A DNA stretch of 64,000 bases from Gavia stellata. Lineage: Eukaryota > Chordata > Aves > Gaviiformes > Gaviidae. The stretch lies in contig NC_082600.1 in the NCBI RefSeq assembly GCF_030936135.1, positions 19,041,943 through 19,105,942 of the forward strand, written 5' to 3'. The position numbers and the translations under genes are program-made. Of this stretch, positions 50,901 through 59,900 are shown in pieces; the stretch's first letter is position 1, and every line of letters starts with the position of its first letter. The notes beneath the pieces were generated by a model, which saw nothing but the letters and a program-made list of their open reading frames with translations, ran no database searches and had not been told where the DNA came from.

Positions 50901-53900
50901 TTCCAAGCAGTTGAGGAGACAATGTAATATTCCTAGAAACTTACCAAATTCATCTCCTGTGAGGAAAAGACTAATTTTGTGCCACCTTTTGAGGACTTCC
51001 TTGTTTATAAAGCAAATCTGAAAAAGTGTATTTACCTTCTGTTAGGGATCTTTCTCAAAACAAAGTCCTGTAGTAGTTGGGGTTTCCCCCCCCTGCCCCG
51101 TAAACACGAAAGCCCTTGATTTAGCTCTGTAAGTGTCTTTTTTTTAAGTTTGTGAAATACTAACTGTTGTCAGATTTTCCAAAGTAACTACCTTATTTGA
51201 CATAGACACAGGAATACAGTAAGGTAGAGAGAAAGGGTGTGCTGTTGGTATGAGATGTAGAGGGAGCAGCTCTTGCACAGATGTGAGACGGTCCGAAGAG
51301 ATTTTGTGAAGGTCTTGGACACATCTTTAGATTGTATTTTTATATCTCATTTCAAATAAGCTTCCTGATTGCTCATAATTAGAAAGATGCCTTTCATATT
51401 GTTCTCAGATTAAGTAATCTAATATTTGATGAATGTCATTACTTTGGATTTGAAGACAAAACTTGGCCAGATGGTAGAGGAATTTGCCAGAAGAAACAGT
51501 TTTGAAAAGGAAGAATATTTACAGTGGGGGTGGTCAAACATAGGAATAGGTTGCCCAGAGATACGGAGTGTCCATCCATGGATATATTCAAAACCCAGCT
51601 GGCTGTGGTCCAGGACAGCCTGCTGTAGATGATCTTGCTTGAGCAGAGGGCTTGGACTAGATGATCTAGACATCCCTTCCAACATAAATGTTTCTTTGAT
51701 TTTTTTAAGAATCTGTGAATCTTTTGGGGTGTGGTTTTGTGTTTTTTCCTCTTTCTGACATTACTGAAATATGAATTCTGTAAGAGATACATAGCCTTCT
51801 CTTTCATAAACATGTTTAGCATTAAAACTCTAGGAAAGCCTAAAAAGGCAGAATAACCTTTTACTAAAAACTGATAATCATTTCAGTGTATTTCTGTTTT
51901 ATGGCCTTATGCTATGTAGTCTAATCAAACGGAAAAAATGAAGGGTAATCTCCGTACAGTGTATTTGAATATCAAACATCAGTAAGATTTATAAGCTCAG
52001 AGACTCACTTAGAGGTGACAAAATAGCTATATGAGTAACATAGGGTCACTGATTTCATTACTGCATTAATTTTAGTTTTATGAGAAAGGAGTCATAGAAT
52101 TAGCTAAATCAGGATTTAGGACTAATAATAATTTTGCTGGATTTCTGTACTTATGTCTCAGCCCTGATTTGTAATTTTGTCTGCAACGTTTCATTGAACC
52201 AAGAGGGAAAGTTACTTCTCTGTGTCTAGTTGCATGACAGTTCTGATATGGGTAAACTTGTTAACAGTACCGACTGCTGAGGGAACACTAGGCTTTTTTC
52301 TTTTTTCATTGTTTTCATCTGTCTTTTCCTCCTCCATTTTCCCAGCTGACTCCTACTTTCTCTTTCCCTCTTTATTTCTGTGTGTCACCATATTTTGCTG
52401 TTACTGCAGCATCCTCTGTTACGGTCAGGCTTTCACTGAGCACATGGTATAAATCTAAAATCAGAGGAAAACTTGTGATTGGTCCCTGAAGCAGCTCTAG
52501 AAAGGGAGCTTGAAGAGCAGAGGTTTGCTCACTCTCTGTGGTTACTTAACAGCTCTTACTTTCTGAGGTTTTTTTCCTCTATGTCTGTGGGAAATTTTTG
52601 GGTGAATGCCTTTAAGGTTTGCTGGGGAAAGACCTGGAACATCATATCTGCTGGATGCAGTGGTAACTCTTGCTGTGAACATATACATCTAATTATTGCT
52701 ATTCATTTTTAAATTATAATTTGTCTTACTCTTGAAATAAATATTTTCTTAAAGCATACTTTAAGTATGATCAAATAGTTGCTGTGAAAAGTCATTTGAA
52801 AGTATTCACAATTTCAGCAAGAACTCTATGAAAAAGTTACAACTTTTCTACTACATAATTGAATGTGTGCTTCCTTAAATTTAGTTGTGTCTAAGTGCAG
52901 TTTGGCATCCAAGTGGGCATCATAGGAGTGCTCCCTGAGTTCACATATGAATTTTACAAGATAAATTAAATTTCAAGCTGCTACATGAATGTACAACTAA
53001 ATGCTGATGTTTTTTAATTGACTGACCTGTATATCTCTGTCTCACTACAGACATTCACAGCAAAGGTTTTCAAACACCCTGGATTGAAATTAACTTTGGC
53101 ATAGGCAAATATGGCACTCTTAAATGGGGAGCTCTTCATTACTGGTTAATTTTGATGGCAAACCTTTGTGTATGAAAGCAGGAGGGGTTTGAACTTTGAG
53201 AGAAACCTGAATCTCAGTATTTTATCAAGCTATGTTGTATTGGCAAGCGATTTACTTGTTAAAAAAAAATGAAAAGGGATTGTTGCATAAAGGAAACAGC
53301 TCTTTAATGTTGTTGTAGAATAAATCATAATTTTTATTGAAAAAAAAAAAAGACCACTCCATTTTCTCTACTTCCACAAGAAAACATATAATGTCGTATT
53401 GAAAATGGGCCAAATACATTCCCAGACACAGTTTTGTTGGCCAAATCTTTTGAAGGATTTCTTTATGGATTTTTTTGGCAGGAGAAGTGATTTTAATGGA
53501 AAAGTATAAGATGTACCAGATGTAGTTTTCTGGATTGCCATAAATGGTTAACAAATTATTGGAGACTGTTGTAAATGTCTGGTTTACAGCAGTCCGTGCT
53601 GAATTTTGGCTCAGGTCTTTTATGTTATTCAGCCTTTTCATACACGCAAAGTATGTGTTTAAGTCCTTTTCAACTGTAAGATTCTATTTTAGAAGGAAAT
53701 ATTCCATTTAAAATGTATGTTTAATGATAGAGTTGCATAGTCACTGTGGATGGAATATAGCTGTGTAGCTGTCATTAAAAGTTGGTCCTCTTTGATATCT
53801 TTTTGCCAGGAAAAAACAGAAAACAGTAACATTTCATTTAAATTATTAATACATTTGTTTTAAAATTCATCATGTAAATAAAAATGGAAAAGGAAACTTG

Positions 53901-56900
53901 TGATTGTCTTGCTTTGTAGAGCAATAGCAACAGCATGAGATTTACTTGAAACTTGTTTTCAGATGCTGTTTGTTTATCTTTTTGTGGCATTAGTAGTTTA
54001 AATTTTAATTCCCTTTTACTCTGTGAAGACCCAAATAACAACTCAACTTCCTTGTATGCTCCTACAACTGTTATCATTCCATAATTATAGTGCAAATGTT
54101 TTCCTTCAAGTATTGGGTTCCTATTTAACCACATTTACAAAGTAGCATAATTTTGAGTAAGGTTAAACCTTGAAACCATGGATTAATTCTCCTGTGCCTC
54201 ACCCTGGTGTTTGAGAGAGGAGTGCTGAAGAGCAGTCACATTACTGGAATGGATTTCAGTGCATATGGATGTAGTTGTTAAAGATAGTGTTGTATAATAT
54301 ATATAATTTTGTTTGTTTTTTAAGTTGTTTTGAATAAGGAGCTTAGTCCTTATGTTCCTTGAGTAAGAATTTTCCCAGCATGACACTAGTTAGTTTGTTC
54401 TACTTGGTACTCTCTAAAATTCATATTCGTTTATATAAAAGATGTGGAGTATTTGAACAGGACGTATTAAGTTGTATCCCTTTCATAGCCTAGCTCTTTG
54501 ATGTATATATACGAAAACTCTGTGCAGGTTCTCATGGAGTTACTGGTGTTAATTGAGAACCATGTTGTGTCAACATAGTTGTGGCACACATTTATTAAAG
54601 ATTGAAAGTCATGTGGAAACTAGAGTGGAATGTTTTTTATGCATCCCAGATGATTTTAAGGCTATAAAAGTCACTTTTCTTCCAAATATGTTGAGGCTTT
54701 TTAGAAATTAACTACAGGATAGATAAGTGGATCTTTTGTGGGTTTTGTTTTGTTTTTTAATTCAAGCACTTTTAATTAGTGTGAGCCCAAGAAGTATTAA
54801 AATGATAGGGAAGTTAAGTTGATCGGCAGTTTTTCCATAGGATTTGAAGATAAGCATTCAACCTTATAGAGGGGAGAGGAGAAAAAGTTCGTCATTTCTG
54901 CTTATACAGCTGTAGGGTAGAGTTGGTCTTCACATGGACAGTCCATGTTATATTTGTCAAGTTTTTGTGTGTGATTAAGATTTGTACTTTTATTAGGAAA
55001 AAGTAACTTCAAAGGTAGTATCTTGCAGAAGCCCAGTTTGGTGAAAAATTATATTTTTGCTGTCTTGAGGTAAGCCATTTGTAGTTTATCTTCTGAGAAT
55101 TCTTTGTACCTTGTAATTATTTGTTTTCTTGTCTGAGAACATTTTACTGCCAGTGTTCTTAAATCCTGTGTTTGGGGATTTAAGTGAGATAAGTTTTTCT
55201 CTAGTACTTTTTACTCTGTGCTTTTTGTACAAACTTGTGTAGACCTAAACATCAATACTTTTATCCAGTTTCTAGTATATCTGAGTTTTTATTAAGAGAA
55301 AATTTTGTGCCCTGTTTCCTTACAATCAGAATGTTGTAAAATATTTATGGCAAGTAAAACTTTTAGGAGAATTTTTTTCTTTATTACGAGCTTTATTTTT
55401 GAGTTTTGTGAGACATCAGAGGAAGCCTGAATTACTGATGCAGAATGATCAGGGTAATTGGGTGTATTCTGTATTTGAACTAAGTAGTAATTTGTGTTAG
55501 TGGAATTTTAGAATTGTAGAGAGGTTGGTGTGAAGCAGCAGCTGTGAAATTATTGGGCAAGAGTGAATATAACAATATCATGCCATGGCTCCTTTTAATG
55601 AAATGTGCCACTACATTTGTATCTCCCTCATTAAACACTCTGATGTCGTGAGGCTCAAGTGTGATGATAGTAGACAAATCATTGATTAAGGTCAGGAATT
55701 TCAGAAAGCTGAAAAGTTACAGCACTAGTGAATGCAGAATCTAAACTCCTCTCTTTCTCTTCTAATAGTTTCTGTTTCGGGTTTGTGGAGAGGAAAAATA
55801 GGGTCCTTTTTGTAGGCCAAGAATGTCATTATCAGTGTTGTGATATCCTAGATGAACCGGTTTCATCACAGCCACTACAGAACAGTATCAGAACTCTGAG
55901 TCAGTGAGGAAAAAAAAAAAAGATCTGTGTAGTGACTCCTAGCACACTCCTAGACAACATGTTCATTAACTTATAATACTGGGCTATTCACTTAATTTGC
56001 AGGCCATGATGTCTGACTGAAAGTGTTTGCCATTTTCCTCTCAGTTTTACCTATCTTTGGTTCATGGTAGCCGTGGCATTTCATCTCTGCTATTGTTAAC
56101 TGAAAGTTTGTATTCCCAAAAGTATGGGGAATCTTGCATAAATCTCTGCAGAGCCATTCTTGCCAGTATACTGAATCATGAATCATAGCACTGGTTCTAG
56201 GATGCATTAGTGTCCCAGCGTGCTATTTCAAGAGTTTGCATTGGTTAACAGGAGTGGGAAAAGTCCTAACTGAAGAGACCCACAACAAGTTACTGATGTT
56301 GATCTGCTAGCTGGTAATTCTCCTGGGAGACTGGAGAACTCCTTGGTACTTCAAGGCTTTAGCAACCTGATAGTAGAGTACGCAGAACAGCTGGGTTTAG
56401 GAAATATTTGACGTTAAGTCCTGAGATCAAAAGACCTGATGCCAATGTGCAGTTTGGTCAGATTATGAAAAAGATTGCCACCACAGGACTATCGACCTTG
56501 ATCAAGAGTTTCTTTCCAGTTCTGTATTATCTAGGTAGAACAGAGCAGTTCATCAGACCTTCTGCAATTGATTTATTTTCTGTGTGTTCCTGTACTTTAA
56601 CATCGAGTAATGTTCCAGAAATTTTAGCTTATGATTTCAAATAATAATCACTTACTAAGTTGACACTTTTTTTAATAAAAAATCAAGCTGATTTTTTTTA
56701 AAAAGCACCATAACAATATTAGCATATTTTTGTTTTAAAACATGTGTATAATTAATAAGCTTTGCAACAAATTTCAAAGTTTCAATTTCTGTTTATTTGC
56801 TGTGACATAACATTTTATAGGTGAGATCAGAAAAGAAATGTTAGAAGATGTGCAAAACAAACTGATGAGTCTTATGAACAGCACAGAAGGAAAAGTGGAC

Positions 56901-59900
56901 AAGTAAGTCTTTAATGAAAGACTTAGTATATATTTTTGGTTTTTATTCCTCACAATGTACAGGTATGTAACTAACACAGTTGCAAGAGTAGTGCGGAACT
57001 GGGCTTCTGTATGTGATCTTGTAATTATACTTGATTATTTCGACATTTTTCAATTGCTTGGTCGTTGTAAATAGTAATTTTGATTAGTGAAACCTATGTG
57101 TATGTAAATTTGGATTAGTGATGTGTTTCTTAAGTAGAAGTGCACTTCAACAGCATGAGCTCTGCAAATGGGGATAAAAGTTCTTAATGTCTGTTATAAT
57201 GTCTAAGGTGTGAACAGCAAGCCCTTTTATGTAGCCAGCACCTGGATGTTGTGTAAATCCTTGGTCTTTTTTTTTCCCTTCTCTTTAGCCATTAGAACTG
57301 AAACAGGGATAGGCAAATGGGTTCCCCTGTCCCCCTCCTTATGTCTTGATTTGGGACTGCACAAAACTTTCTGTTTAAACACTCTCCTGAGTCAAGATCT
57401 TAGAATAAACATTTTCCCTGATTGTAGTACTTGCATCAAGACTTGCTCATGTACAATTCAGTTTCACCTTACTGCATACAATATTTCTAATACTGTCCAA
57501 ATTGACACTTACTGTATCAGAAACGTAACTTGTTGGGGAAGGAAATTGGTGAGGTACCTTTTAGTTCCTTGTATTAGATTTGTTTATTTGGATTTTTGTA
57601 AATTAGGCATGAGTATGAGGAATAAATGCATCAATATTACAGTTTCAACTGTTACTTAAGAGCAGATTGTATAACAAGCTTCCATTTGTTCTGCAGGCTC
57701 CTGATGAGAAATCTCTTTGTTGGACATTTTCATACTCCAAAAAATAAACGTCCTGAAGTGTTAAGGTTAATGGGAAGCATCTTGGGAGTAAAAAAGGAAG
57801 AACTCGATCAGGTAATACTTTGCAGAAAACTAAACTTCCTTTTTTTATTTGCAGTACCCTTGCCTGAAAACAGAATGACTTGCTGCTAAACTAACTGTGA
57901 CTTTCCCTGCACTTCTTGTGGGGAAAGTATGTTTTTTGTTCTCTCATCTGAATTCATTTTTTATGTGGGACATGCTGATCTTAATGGAATCTTTTCATAA
58001 CATTATTTTAATAGAATGGATCTCATTTTGCTGAGGAATGCTAATGCAGAGAAGAAGGGATTTAACTTTATGCTATTGTGTATAATAACCATAATATGTC
58101 AGTTACAGAAAAGTAAGCCAGTTTTATACGTACCACTAGGTATTACGAAGAATGTGGGGCTTAGATTTTTAAATAGAGTCAGGTATTTAGACTGCCAGTC
58201 TTTGGGAGGCAGAGAATAAGGTTTTGACAGTAATTAAAATTTTTATTTATCTGTAGGATTCCCACATAGTTATGGTGAATAAATATATTGAGCACAATGT
58301 TGCAGTTTCTTTTTTCTGCTGCTTTATTGTTGGTTTCCTAACTCTTTTTTAATACTTTCTAGTTATTATCTGAAGACCAGAGAGGAGTTACAAGATGGGT
58401 GACTGGATGGCTTGGTGGAGGAGCTGGGTCAAAGAGTGTCCCTAGTACACCTTTGAGGCCAACTCATCAGAATGTTTTTAATAGTGTAAGAATTAATTGT
58501 GCATTCTCTATGTTTGAGTGGAAAAAATGGGGCATTTGCATGTTAATGCTGATGTTTGGCTCATCAGTATATTGAGCTTCATTCACTGATGCTACTGTAT
58601 CTTGCATTAGTTGTTTGATTTGTACAACTGGTTTGGCATAAGGTATTTTCTGCACTAAATAAATATGTAGGCATTGATGAAAATTATACAATACTGAGTG
58701 TTGGGCTAATACAGGAATCCAATTACTTTTCCACTGGTACCGGGATCCGTGACTTCTTACAGTATGGACTTTACCTTGCAAACTGGCAGTTCTGGAGGTT
58801 GAATACATGTGGAAGTCTGGAATTCTGCAATATTCAACAGTACAGAAGACTGTGACGTTATATTTTGATGACTGTGTTCCTATGTGTCCTTTAAATTTCA
58901 TTTGAAAAGCTTTCTTAGCTGCTGGAGCTAGTGCCTCTTATGTGCAGCATATAAAGTTGGTATTTTAAGCTTTCAAAAACTGTAAAGGAACAGTTTTCAT
59001 AGCATGGTCCATGGGAGCAATTAATCTATGGAACTTTCCATTTTGCAAACCAGTAAATAATGCACTCAAGGATAGAGCACTGAGGGATAGGGTTTTTTGG
59101 ATTAACTTTGTTTTTTTCTCTTTGAGGTAGAAAAGCATGTTGTGAATTGATTCCTGTAAATTGTCTTGAAGTGTAGGAGTTGTTTTTTGCCCACTAAAAT
59201 AATGCAGGCACTTAGGCCACCAGAGGATTGGGGTCTGATTAACTCTGGGCCTAAAAAAGGAAAATTAATGTTTCTGTACGTATAGTACAGGCTTTACTAA
59301 GCAAAATTTTATCTTGTGATGCTGCTGACACCTTAATTATGCCATGCTTCCTTTATTCAAGACTTTTTTTGTCAAATAAAGTAAGCAATGAAATTTAAGA
59401 GAAATGTTTAAGTTTTATTTGTTTCTGGAGGAGTGATTTGCTTGAGCATGAACACAGGAAATACTGTGATGTCAGTAGCAGCATGGGATTATTGAAACAA
59501 TTGGCTTGAATCAATAATGGAACCATGGTGGAAATATGTGTGTTATCTTTAGAGTTTATCAATTTCACATAAATACCACTTACTGAGACAACAAAAAAGT
59601 ATATTTTGAAAATAAATGTCATTGTCACTCACTAAGCACTACTTAGTAGTACTTAGTTACAGTTTCTTTTTTGTGCTGCTGTACTGTTGGTTTCCTAACT
59701 TTTTAAAATACTTCCTAGTTATCTGATATATGTATACTAAGTACTGGTACTTAGTACTAAGTACTAGTACAAAATTCTTTGGATGCTGTTGACTGCTTTT
59801 TGGTTTATGTATGTATGTATTTTTAACTTACTGATGCTCTGTTGAAAAGTATGTAAAATATAATAACTAGTAGCCTTTTGTAGTCTTTTTCAGAATTGTT

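Noticed and set aside
51419-51822. Open frames of 88 and 127 aa on the minus strand
   Set aside because: They run through the CR1 fragment in antisense and carry no recognisable protein.
52479-52712. Coil-like start [16 protein letters not shown] in TRIP11 intron 15
   Set aside because: Only about 15 residues look coiled-coil; it then becomes aromatic and Ser-rich, no homologous block in TRIP11, and no matching splice sites.
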